A stretch of DNA of 64,000 nucleotides. Origin: Allodiplogaster sudhausi (taxonomy: Eukaryota > Nematoda > Chromadorea > Rhabditida > Diplogasteridae). Below the pieces are notes generated by a model. The model saw only the letters and a list, made by a program, of their open reading frames with translations, ran no database searches and had not been told where the DNA came from. Below are positions 1 through 11,800 of the stretch, one piece after another. Made by a program: the position numbers and the translations under genes. Each line of letters opens with the position of its first letter. The stretch's first letter is position 1. Location: contig CALZFC010000027.1 of the NCBI GenBank assembly GCA_945643635.1, positions 2,651,501 to 2,715,500 on the forward strand. The letters run 5' to 3'.

Positions 1-242
1 GTACAATTCTAAGTGCGAATAATAATGACGAATGGATACTGCTTGGAGTTCATCAAATCAAGCGGCGTTATTCAGGCAAAACAGCTCAAAGCATTGATCT
101 AGGGTGACCAAATCATGAGGAAATGTCGCACTTGCCTAAGATCCTTCTTGACTGTACGCCGAGAAAAATAAAGAAATAAGAAAATAAAATAAAGCAAGGT
201 AGTGCTGAAATGAACATGTACTGTGGAAAAATACAGACTTTT

Positions 243-3200
243 TCGTTTCTTGGACTCCGGCCGGCATACTCAAGATCCCGCTAAGGACTTTCACGCCTCG
301 ATGTGGAAACGCCTCGCCAGTGCCAAAGAAGTGGAGGTGATCTGAAAATGAATAAGTTGATTGCAAAAATTAAGCAAGAAAGTTGAAAGAAAAGTGGATA
401 AATCGAAATATGAATAAAATGAACATTGAAAAGGTTAAAAAGTTATATTTAAGGGTAATCCAATCCAATATTGAAAAAAGGCTATACATTACATTTTTGA
501 ATAATTCAATACAGCAGAGAGAGAAAAACGTGCCTCACGATTGTGCGGAAACGATGCAGCTGCGGCGCGACAGCGAGCGAGCACAACACCGAGAACATCA
601 TTCGGAATACCACTGTTGTGGGCGCAGCTAAAAAAATTTTAAAGGTAATATTCATTGAATTTTATAATGTAATATTAAAACTATAACATGATTCTTCTCT
701 CCGATAAATGACATTATTTCCTCTTATTTTCATCACAAAATGTGTTTTCTCCGTCAAGATATAAACTATCTAAATGTACATAAGCTTGTGATTGGAGGAA
801 AATAGCTGACATGTTGTATTGACAGTATATGCCGTGTTCTTGAACCTCCTCTTGGTAAGAGTGGAAGTGCATTGTGGAGTCCACCATCAATGCCCATTCC
901 ACCCGCTCCGCGTTATCGAACAACTTGGTAGCCGCTTCATGTCTGAGCACCTCAAATGGAAGATTTCTTCTTTCTCATCTTTCTCTCTCTCATTCTTCGT
1001 TTCTCTCTGGCTCTCTCTCGTTTCTCTCTCTCTCAATTCTTTCTCGCTCCCTCTCAAAGAAAGCAAAAGCAGAGATCATGAACAAAGATAAAAATCAGAA
1101 CATCTTTGTCTCATTCGGACCCATTTTCACTTAAATGTTGAATTTTTACCTTTCACCCTATAATTTTCCTCAGTCTCTCTTTTTCCATCTCTTCTGCTGA
1201 ATCGGCATTTCTATCCTAACTGAATCATATAACATTCCTCTTCAATCCTCTAATTTCTCTTTATCCTCATGCATGACAACGTCGCGGCAATCGTCTTCGA
1301 GGACGGAAGCGCTAGCGATAGTTCCAGCAGAAAATCCTTATCCTCCGTTTCGGCTAAAAAGATAATTGTGCCGAAATGAAAGAAAATGTCCATGAATCAA
1401 CCAAAAATACGTCGCAGATCTCTTCCGACTACTAATGTCAGAATAACAAGAACTGTGAATAATTATCCCAGAAACTTTGGGGAAACGTCTCCTTCTGGAT
1501 GACGCTATCCTACAGAGCAATTGCAATCCGTCATGTCCTTGGAATCCAAGCACCACCAGGAATAGGAGGGATCTGAGAGAACGTTTTTTTTCGAGACATC
1601 CAAATGTACTGACACGAAAACGTTCACTTTCGCCTGTAACAGACTTAGTATCGCCCTCAAGAGCATCGTCGTTCTCCTGCTCGTCGGAAAATCATCCTTC
1701 CCCAATCTCATCGAGGATCTCCTTCTCACTTTCGGAGGGGTCGCATCCTTTATCTTCCAGCTTGGATTCCTTCTTAATTCTATCAGGAGCATCATCGTTC
1801 TCGGTCTCGTCGAAAGGGTTGTCATTCTTCTCCACAACCGAGAGAGAGGCTCATCGCTCACCCTCTTCTCGAAAGATCTCTCACAGCGATGCTGGAGAGC
1901 ATCTCCAAAGTGCGGGGAAAAGGAATCGTTCGCCAAGTATACAGGTTTCCTCCGCTGAAAAAAGCGATATCCTCAATCATCAGAGAATCCTCCTAGCGAT
2001 AAATGGACTACTACGCCGACCATCAGCCAAATTCTGAAGTCTGCGCCGCCGTGCAAAGACGGAATTCCGGTACTTTTGTTCCTACTGTGGCGAATCGCGC
2101 CATCGAACGAACGAATGCGGGTGGTTCTTCACCGCCAATGAGAGATGAGCCGTCATGGAAGAACTGGGCAATGCCCCAGTTGCCTTGGGACACATGTAGG
2201 GCCCTGCTCAATGTCCTAGCACTGCAAGGGGTGCAAAGACCATCACCACACCCTCTCCGAGAGCCTCTTCAATTAATCCTGATAATTATCCTTTCTATTT
2301 CTCCCACTTTCTCTCTCCCTCTCTCTCTCTCTCCCGATCGTTCTATCCCTTTCTTTCTCTTTCTCGCTTTCCCTCTCTCGCTCCCTTCGTTTCTCTCCCT
2401 CTCTCGCTCTCTCCCTTCCTTTTTCTCTTCCTCTCTCGCTCTCTTCCTTATTTTCTCTCTTTGTCTCTTCCCCTCTTGCTTCATTTCTCTCCCTTCTCTT
2501 TCTCTCTCTTTCTCTTCCAACCTTTCTCTTTCCATGTTCGTTCCCTTCTTTTCTTTCTCTCTATTGCTCTCTCTCCACCTTGCTCTCGCTCTCTTGCTCT
2601 TTCTTTTCCTTCCTCTTTCCCTCTCTCTCTTCCTTTCTCTCTTATTCTATCTCTCTCGCTCGCTCCCTTCCTTTCTCGCGCTCCCCATTACTTCATCTCT
2701 GTGCCCTTTCATTTCGATTTTGCTCTTTCCTCTCATTTCTCTCTCTCCTTCCCTCCCTCTATTCCCGCCCATCTAACCTGGAGTGCCTTCCCGGCGAGCC
2801 GACCACGCTGAGTATTCTTGTAGAGCATAAGCGCAAGCTTGGCTTGCGCTTCAGATGCTGCGCTGGCTATCTGGAGATTGCTTCCATTTGCTACTGTAAA
2901 TGAGTCACGGCTCAAGCGAGTACCTGAAAATAAACACAATAGAGTTCTTTCTTTACTTAAATAATTTCTAACGAAAACAATGACAATGATTCATACCGAG
3001 CAGAGACAGGATCTCCAGGTTTGGATGCGTGTCTATCAGACGTTGGACGAACGCGTAAGGCAGCCTGTCGAGGCCAGCGAGGTCAAGTGTGCGGAGTTTG
3101 GGCCAAAATGCGCCGCCAACGTTCACAGCATCCAGCAACAACCGACCAAGATTAACGCCAGGTCTTCAAAAGATCTTCTATTTGCGATTTCAAATGAACT

Positions 3201-4135
3201 TTCAAAACGTTTATTTTGAAACTTATAGAGTAGTTCACAAAAACTACAAATGTTTGTCGAACACTTTTTAATAGTCGCTCTCTATTCTTGCCCAAAATGA
3301 CAAAATGTGAGTCAAGAAATAACGAATGAATCCTCCGTCATAAATTAGCTCTCTCAATATTATTTGAATTCCGCTATAGTTACAAAGAGTAAGCATTTGC
3401 ATAATTAAGATACTAAGGCGAAGAAAGATAAACTGAAAGAGAATAACCCGTCCGCGTTTTGCGAGAGGTCGATATCGGTTATTTCGCACCAGGATCTGAA
3501 CGTACTCTCGATCTCCGCAGGACTCATATCAAGGCGTACGTCGTGCAAGCGGAGAAGTTTCAGGCTGCAAAAGAACAGAAGGTAATGAGAGGAAGGAATC
3601 ATATGTTCGGTTAATAACTGCTCTTCAGGTCAAGGAGCGCCAATTATTTTCCTGACATTTTAGCTGCACAGTCATGATATATTCAAGCTTATTTCCATGA
3701 GATAATGTAGGCTAAAACATAACATTATCGAAACACTAATGAAATCGATAAGCTCTAATCAACAAACAAAAAAATATCAATTTTTTCGTTTCCATGGAAA
3801 GAAAAAGAAAAGACTTGAAAGGAGAGCAATAAAAGTGGGAGAGAGCCGACCTGAGACCACGCAGGCAACTAATGATGCTGATGTTATTGCAACTGGAGAT
3901 GTCCAGCTTACAGAGCCCGTGGTTGTTGATGCAGATTGTTCGGAGAGCGGCGTTGCTGAGCGATGGAGTCGAGGTCAAGAAGAGCGTCGTCAACGAATCG
4001 AAACGCGTAAGCTAAACATGTAACTAGATCTTAATTAGCCATTAAGATGTAATGAGCAGTCAGCAACTCCATCCCTAAGTTAAGCTCGAAAACATTCTAT
4101 TGTATTACGGTAATAGCTGAATAATAGAAAAAAAA

Positions 4136-4177
<42 letters not shown>

Positions 4178-5558
4178 GTATAACCGTGAAGCATAAAGAA
4201 GAAGTTAGCCACGAACCATGGGGAGAAGCGAGATGTGTGATGTAAAGCAACTTCGGATGTCGAGGAACTGCAGATGGCGCAAGAATAGAGCGTTAGCCGG
4301 TAGTCCAGCAACGGCTCTGAGACAGGCCGTGTTTCAATCACTCATTTATTCATGGGAACACATCATGAGTCACGCATTGCATTGTAAGTTTCGTGTAATT
4401 GGGTATCGCATAAACGAAGAGAAGCCCCCTACTTTCATAAAAAAAAAGCCTGTGATAGGGGCGCGTTCTTTAGGGCATGAGAAAGAGTGAAGAAGACCTT
4501 GGCAAAAAAGTGCGAGTGTCGTGGCCGGCCGAGTCCGTAGCTCTGAACAGTCCCAGCGAGATGATGCCGTGCTCAACGATCGTGCAGAGAGCCGTCTCAT
4601 CGCAGTCTCGTCCAGCCAAGTCGATCTCAACAGTGTGACTTTGCATAAAGGTAACCGAGCGAGAAAGCCTCTTCAAGAGAAATTCGATTTTTTACGACTC
4701 AGTCCTATTTATCATTTGTCATTCATTATGAATTTTATTTTATGCGACGATAGCATACGGTTAAGGCCTGGATACGTGGACTGGACCTTGTTCAGCAATA
4801 TCCCATGAGATAGTTAGTACGTGGAATACGATTTACATGTTATTAAAGAAAACAGAAATGACACACACACACTCAGTCGAACAAAGTCAACAACGGCTGA
4901 CAGAAGTAACAAGTGCAACCATCTAGCATTGGTGAGGAGTGTATTGTCATTTGAGTCTTCCACAAAGTTCAGGATCATCATCAAAAATAAACACATGACA
5001 TTTGTGAAGAATCCCCTGGAGCGATTCTTGTGGAATTTGTTTTCTAAAACATTTCTGATTTTCTGGTATCAAAAATTTATTTTATTGGGGGAAGAAATTG
5101 AATAGTACCCTTATTCTTATGTAAAGAAAAGTAAGTGCAAACATGAATAGTAATAATGGGCAAACACTGCATGCAACACAAGTTTTGAGGATAAGTTACC
5201 AAAGAATTATCAACTTAACTGTACGGATCACATGCAAGCAGAGAAACTGCGCACAATTTCTCATCATTCGAATGCTGATTCTAATGGCAACGAAATTTAA
5301 CTGAGAAAAAAAGATCAAGAGTAGAATGCAAAATAGAGAGCTGCAAGAACGAGCAAAAAACATTACCCCGTCCGTGAGCCTGAAGAGTGCGCTTGAGAAA
5401 CGGCTAAATGTGACGCTGTTTATTAGATCGAATCGAGTGAGGGCAGCGAGAATTCCATGTGACGACGGAATGTCGACGGGGACGGTGCGAGGAAGAGCAT
5501 CAGAAGCCAGAAGAAGAGCTGCTGTCGTTTCAGCCAACTCCCTTAGGCTCTGCGCCAT
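243..5558 (-). CDS. ZYG-11/ZER-1-like leucine-rich/armadillo protein, copy A (3' end unresolved)
   Basis: Predicted substrate-recognition subunit of a CUL2-type ubiquitin ligase, by family. Exons in transcript order: 5558-5367, 4670-4498, 4316-4217, 4011-3851, 3564-3448, 3163-2997, 2923-2778, 950-811, 627-530, then about 341-243. Phases 0,0,2,0,2,2,1,0,2,1 join without a stop. The N-terminus (MAQSLRELAE...) resembles the ZYG11 N-terminal region. Exons 3-6 carry LRR-like blocks (FLDIR, LCKLDISSCNNISIISCLRG, LRLHDVRL, LRTLDLAG) followed by LEILSLL, like ZYG11B VSLDVSG...FVGLL. Exons 7-9 match the start of the armadillo part (GIPNDVLGVVLARCRRAAASFP). The last exon has no convincing donor, and the gene may run off the left edge. 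Five exons have exactly the same length as their copy B counterparts. The start follows a TTCCTTAAG leader that is also conserved upstream of copy B. Family call is by remembered alignment, not a search. Confidence 0.75.
1630..1832 (-). pseudogene. Acidic coding-like fragment inside an intron of copy A
   Basis: Within the long intron between exons 7 and 8 of copy A, one minus-strand frame reads as acidic, charged protein (EKNDNPFDETENDDAPDRIK, later FSDEQENDDALEGDTKSVTG), interrupted by one TGA. Codon pattern and composition look like former coding sequence rather than CT-repeat noise. No family is recognised. It could be a retrocopy fragment or an unrecognised exon. Confidence 0.3.
2285..2765 (+). 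repeat. CT-rich low-complexity tract
   Basis: Nearly pure pyrimidine (CTCTCT, CTTTCT, CCCTCT) in the same intron of copy A. It generates long Ser/Leu/Phe-rich ORFs on plus and Glu/Arg ORFs on minus with no coding character. Confidence 0.9.
4138..4174. repeat. (TA)n microsatellite
   Basis: About 17 TA dinucleotides in an intron of copy A. Confidence 0.95.
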
Positions 5559-7584
5559 CGGCGAACGCTCTTAAGGAAGTAGCATCTTTCCAAATCAAGC
5601 CATCAATTAACATCCAAATTAGGAAAACTGCGAAAGGTGACGGATTGGAACGAATTCTGTTTTGCTAGAAGGCCAAGGACAGCAACTGCATGATGAAGTA
5701 ACAAGTAATTTTTTTGCCCAAACAACCTCAGGCATCAGAAAATAGATTGAAATTTGCCAACCGACAAGGCAAAGTTCGAAGGCAAAACGTGTGCAATGTA
5801 AGAGTGCAAAAAATTTTTTTTTTATATATACCAATGAAAAAGAGGGTATGCGGAAGAATGAGAAGATGCCTGCTGGACATGCAGAAAATCTGAGTCCGGC
5901 AAATTGTAATCATTTTTAGGCACATTTCAATCAATTTTATTCATGTGATTGAGGACGAACGGGTAAAATTGGCATGCATTTTCGGACTTTGGATTGATAG
6001 AAAACCACAATTCGTAGCGATCCGTCTCCTTGCGATTAGACCATTCCCTTGTTAATACTCAAACAAGGAATGCGAGATGAAAATGCAGCTCTTACATGCA
6101 AAAAGAAAATTTGCAGTGAATGGGGTCAGTAAATTTTGAATAATGGTCCGAGCTCTTAGATTTACCAAAAAATGCAACAAAAGGTAAATATAATGTCAAG
6201 ACACTTGGTAAGTACATATTCTCCCCCATGACAATTTTGAACTACTATTATTTTGACAAAGCATGACTATACATCTTTTTTTTGCATTTTATGAGGAGTG
6301 CGTAACATTAAATAGGAAGAAGAACACATGCTTAGTGAATATCAATGAATAGTTTACATGATGGTGGATGAGGGTTCGACAGTGCTAGTTGCAATACGAA
6401 TGCCGAAAGAAACTGCACACTCTATCCTGATAAGTCGCATGAACGGAGCGCGAAATGCCTTCTCACTCCACCACCCGACTCGATGTGTTATAATCTCTTC
6501 ATTGGAACTTCTCACTGTTCGCACATGTGTCTTGCTCCTTATGTACATTAAACACTCTGTATAAAAATTATCAAGAAAAGATCACTTCTCCCGCTAGCTA
6601 CAGGGATCCCTTTCAGTCTGGGAGACTGGCCGTCTCTACACCCATCGCGAGAATATCCCGGGTCTCAACTACGTGCATAGGTGTAGGTTGGGTTGGCGGG
6701 AACATCATCTTCACTGCGAATGGCAAGCATCACTTCACAGTCCATTGTATTGCTGACCCTGTTTCTCTCACAGTCTTCCCTCTCCTCCCGTTCTCTAGCT
6801 CTCTGTTCTTTCGCAGTGTTACCACTCCTTCCTTCCTCTAACTCTCTACTCTCTCTGCAGCTCCGAATCTGAACCCGGATACCTGCACTTACACTTTATC
6901 GGGCCTGTTCTGTCGAATGATCGTACCAGGAAAGTGTTAAAACAGTCTGAAGTTCATGATGTAAATCAAGCTAAGGGAGACCATTACCGATGTTGATAAA
7001 GGTATCAAATGAGTTTTTTTTAGCTGTCCCTGCGACCTTCTACGATGCCCCTGAAAGTGCGTGGTAACGAATCTCTCTTTCTATCTCTCTCTCTCTCTAT
7101 CTCTCTTTCAATTTCTGTCTCTTCTATACTTCTCCCGGTATCTTTCTTGCCTAATCTAGTAAGCGGTAGTTTATATAAATGATATTATTATTGTTACAAA
7201 AGATATCTGATTTCCTTTTCATTTCATTCCTTTTGTTTGTGACGACGCATGACCAAAGGTGGCAAATGACCGTAATTGTTTTGGGCCAGCCTGTCCCGAA
7301 TTTGAAATTTTGAGAGTTGGCCGCCTCTTTTAAAGATTGAAAATTTAAATGAAGAATTTTTTCCTACCACTCAATATGTTTTAATGAAACTTTGAGCCAC
7401 GTTATAACTTATCCCAGTTGGGGATTTACCCATTTCGGGCTTTTTACCCTTCAATGGCCATGCTCTATTGGCATTTTATTTGTTAGTGCTTTCAACTAAC
7501 AAAATTTAAATTTATTCCCATTAGAATCTGAAAAAAAAACTTCAAAAATTACAACAAAAAAACAATGAGCATTAGCAACAGATA
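5559..7584. other. Gene-free stretch upstream of copy A
   Basis: AT-rich sequence with short CT runs near 7080-7140. No exon with matching splice phase or recognisable protein was seen on either strand. The sequence just upstream of the copy A start codon (ATGCTACTTCCTTAAGAG) is nearly identical to that upstream of copy B. It may be a leader or a trans-splice acceptor. Confidence 0.5.
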
Positions 7585-8371
7585 AGAGCAAAGATAAAGT
7601 TGTAGCAAAACCGAGAAATAAAGTACTCCAGTGGGCAAATCCTGTCGTAGACGATACAAGGTCTTACTTATTCTGGACGAAATTTATCTTCGTTCAATGA
7701 ATTATTCAAGTGAAAAGACTTCATTCGCTAGCGTTATTTAATATAGTGGATTGCAGTTATTAAATAGAGTAAATAGAGTAAAAAAAATTAGACAAATTCT
7801 GCGTTTCTTGATGCCATTCTGATGGAGCCATCTGGGTCCGTGGAGAGCGAGCAGGCCTTCCACGGCCCCAGATGAACTGCTCCATGCCCAGGTCATTCAT
7901 TATATCGGTTTATTTGAATTAAATATTTTACGACTTTTTTTTTAGTTCTTATTGATTTGCTAATTTTACTCCCAACGAGTGGACGGTGGGGCGCCAGTAC
8001 GCCAGTGTAATTCTTGCATCTCGAAAATTCTCTGTTCCAGTCTCGCCGTCACAAGCGATTTGGCAGACTCACGAAGCTACAATTTGAAACCATCTAGAGA
8101 ACATTAAAAGAACTTTAAAGTGTCATGGCTTCGGAGAAGCAAGTAGGTGTTTTATCGTGTACAACGTGTGCATGATACGTCAGTCTGCAAGAACCCTCAT
8201 GCAGACTCCTCTCACTGCGCAACTCTTCCTCTTCTAAGACAATCGATGGCTTGGCTAGCCAGAAAAGACTCCATTCTTCGCATTTTAAGAAACTGTAAAT
8301 CACTATCCATGACAGATCTCAAATTATAGTCCATCTCATTCATAATCATAAGAATGTTACGTGCATCGTCT

Positions 8372-8406
<35 letters not shown>

Positions 8407-8410
8407 CTCT
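7585..8410 (+). repeat. Dispersed repeat R1, copy 1
   Basis: Same-orientation relative of 61600-62830. Shared blocks include AAAGATAAAGTTGTAGCAAA (7591), GCGTTTCTTG.TG.CATTCTGATGGAG (7801), CCCAACGAGT.GACG (7971), ATTC.TGCA.CTCGAA.ATTCT (8012), CAAATTATA.TCCAT.TCATTC (8322) and a terminal CT run. Copy 2 contains about 700 bp more in the middle. A third, partial copy lies on minus at about 49733-49800. Element class is unknown. Confidence 0.7.
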
Positions 8411-8812
8411 TCCTTTCCGCGTTTTCCTGATATTACATATTCTAAAACCTATCATGATAAGGGTCGAAACGGGGGTAGGCTTACTGTTAGTTTCGGGGAC
8501 ATCAACTAATGATGAGTCACACCTGGCAAATGATAATTATATAGCATGCCCCATCACTGGAACTCTCCGATATTCGATTGGGGAGGCACAGGAGTTAGAA
8601 GGGATCGAGAAAGAGAGAGAGTGAGATAGATATATAGATACAACAGATCTCTGTTTCCTCCCTCTCTTTCTCACACTCTCTTTTTCTCTCACTCGCTCAC
8701 ATGTCTCACATGTTTTGCCGGATTTGTGTCTTTGCCTGCCCAAAAAAGAGGCATCGTCGCCCTCTTCTCGTCCTCCGTAAGCCACGCCCATCCACCGTTT
8801 CCTCATTCGCTT
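8411..8812. other. Gene-free spacer downstream of the polymerase gene
   Basis: Unique sequence followed by GA then CT runs (8610-8700). No convincing exon was seen. It contains the presumed 3' UTR of the minus-strand polymerase gene ending at 8813. Confidence 0.4.
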
Positions 8813-11800
8813 TCACTCTCCGTCCACAAGGGCCCCAACAATGAAACCCAAATGGGTGTTTGGCATCGATCTGAAATGGATCGACGCTGCAGAGTCCCTC
8901 GTGACGGGAAAGCCTCTGCACTTGGCCTTTTCGTGCCTCTTGCCATCGGGCGTCTGCCATCGATAGGCATACGCCTTGGGTCCCTGGGCGACGAATTCCA
9001 CGCCGCGACCGCCTCCGAGCTCATCCGTGAGGTCGCCGAGGAAGTCGCCTTCCAGCTCGGCCAAGGGGTCGACCTCGTCCTCTTTGTGAAGATAGAGGAC
9101 CGAGTCGGTGTCTGATAGTAATGTTTTATTTAAAACAAACATGGTAAATAGAAAGAAACACTAATGATAATAAAGTTCTACTTACCGACATAGAGTAGCC
9201 TCTCTTCGGGGTGAGGGATCCTCTGGATGATGTTCAGCAGAGTGCATCTGGCGTAGGCAGTTGTCAAAACTGCCGACGCCAGACTTGTCGTCGGGAGAGG
9301 CTTCAGTGTTGCGGACGTCGATGGCCTGAAGGTCACCTGCAACTTTCTGTCACCGAGCAGACAGTAGTCGCGCACGTCCACGTCCGCATCATTCATGAGG
9401 CGGAAGAAGCGGCTCGGGTCGTCGACAATCTCCGTCTTCAGTCTGTCGTTGCGCTCTCCCAGCTTGCCCCACTGTAAATATGTGTTCATATAAAAAGAAA
9501 ACAATATGTATTCAAAAAATAATTTTTAAACTGACAAGCGAGTTGGCCATCAGCTTGGAGACTTGTCTGGCCGCGGGGTTGTGCGCAATCGTTTCCGCGT
9601 TCAAGCGGATTCCTTCTCTCTCCTCGAAGCGCTTGATGAAGGCGCTTCTCTTATCTTCAGTGTCCGCGGAAGCTGGCCAACCGGATGCCTCCTATAAAAT
9701 ATAAATATTGCAAGAGGCAAATAATCAAACAGAATAAAATAAACCGTCTTTTTGCCGACCCACGTGTCCATGTATTCGGACAGGACACCGTGGGATACTT
9801 GTCCTGTGGTCGCGTTCCGCTCATAGAGCGACCACTTCTTGTAGTGGCGCGCCTAAATAAATAAAATTTACTGTCTTGTTTAATAAATAAAATGTACCAC
9901 TACCAAAATTTATTTGAAACGAACCGAGTGGATCTTCAGGATCTTGTATCCACACTTGAGCGCCTCGATGAGTTCGACGGTGGCGAACGTGCCGACGAAC
10001 TGCCTCTCCTTCTTGCTGTGCTGGCAGCCGAGAGTGTAGGGGTCCATCTTCTCGGCGCACGCTGCACACAGAGGCATGACGTTCTTGCCTCCAGAACGAA
10101 GCGCCAGAACTGGGACGAACAGACGTGTTGGCGGCAGGACCTGATTGCATGCATTAATAAATGTTTTAATTAATAAATTTTGGACTTACTGTGCACTTGA
10201 CGAATCCTTGAATCATCAGCTCTTCCGGCTTCGTGATGGGAGTCTGGATCCTTGAGACGTCGAGCATCTTGCCCTTACCCACCGGGTACGGTCTGTACTT
10301 GTTTGTGTACGGGTACAGACCTAAAGAAAATCATTTCAAAAACTTATTTAAATAATATTAAATTTATGATTATTCTTATAAATACTAACTGCACACGTCG
10401 AGGTAGCGGATCGTGTACCCGGGCTCTGGTTTCGCGTACATGCGGAAGACCTCGCATCTCCCGCCAAAGAAGGCATCGTAGAGATTGAGAGGCTCCTGCA
10501 AATGAACATTTATTTTATTAAACGAAATAAGTAAAAAATTCTAACCCCAATCTCGTAGTCGGCAAAGAACTGCCGTATCTTATCGTCCTTCTTGAGTCTC
10601 TTCTCGATCTGGCACTCTCGGATGACTATGACCTTGTGCTTGCGACGAAGATGCTGGAGGCGCGCCTCATCTTCTTGACGGATTAGGGCTGCACGCCGAC
10701 CTCGCACCATCGTGTGGTCCGAGTAGCGGCACCGACAGGCATGCCAGTAGCAGCCGTGGATCTAAAATATATCTTTAGCAAAGAAACAAGAAAACAAATA
10801 CAAATGAACAAACAATAAATGTTGAATATAATTGTTTTATAAAATTACAAATGTACCTCGATGATGAGATCCCTCTTATTCGGCCTCTTGACGAATCCGT
10901 CGACACGGTAGCGAGTTCCCTTGATTCTCTTCTCGCCACCGTGCTGCGCGTCACGGATTTGGACACCCTTGGTCTTCCTCAGGTATCTAAAAGTAGAATA
11001 TTGTTTGACAAATAGAAAAATTTTTATATATTAAATCTTACGCAAGCATCTTGAGTGCCAGACGACTCTGCTTGTCCTCGGCGGTGATTGACTTCTCGAC
11101 TGCCAGGAGGTCCTTCTTGAGGAACTTGCGGCGGAAGACACGCATCGCCGCACTGGCCGCAGTCACGCTCTCGTGAAAGACATGAACGCCCGTGGAGCCA
11201 AAACACTCAGCATCGAAGGTGCGAATGCCTTCGTGCAGGAGGACGACATCGGAGAAGCAATAATCTTCAATCTCCAGACGGAAGTCGAATGTAAATTCGT
11301 TCTGCTCGTGCTTGTCGTGCCATTCGTCGAACGCGGTCCTCGCCTCATCCCGCATCGACTTGTAGCCAAAGTACTTCTTGTCCGGCACCTTGCCAACGTA
11401 TTGGTAGTTGGCAGGGCGATTGAAGCGGTGCGGAAAGTACCCCTAAATATTTATATTAGAAAAGTATATCTGATATGAATATTTAACATACCTTCTTCAA
11501 TTCCTTTATTCCGAATGCCTTGGGGAATGAGGCGAGAGGCATGGCGAGGAAGCTCAGCGAGTCAACCATGCGCACGTTGTTGACCTCTAGCTTCATAATT
11601 TTTCTTCCGGCCATTATCAACTCGGAGGGCGAGACAGGGCTACGGTCGCTGCACAGATGGCGCAGAATAAACTGGCCATCGTAGCTACAATTATGAATAA
11701 ATAAAAGGTGAAATTATTTTATTTAAATAAGGAAAATAAATAGATAAAATACTAACGCGCGGAGATTGTGGGCGACGACAGTGAACCCTTTGTGTTCGTC

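Noticed and set aside
1477..2037. 186-codon plus ORF, Ser-rich
   Set aside because: Composition mirrors the acidic minus-strand frame opposite it; no start context, splice or family support.
2003..2776. 257-codon plus ORF
   Set aside because: Mostly translated CT repeat.
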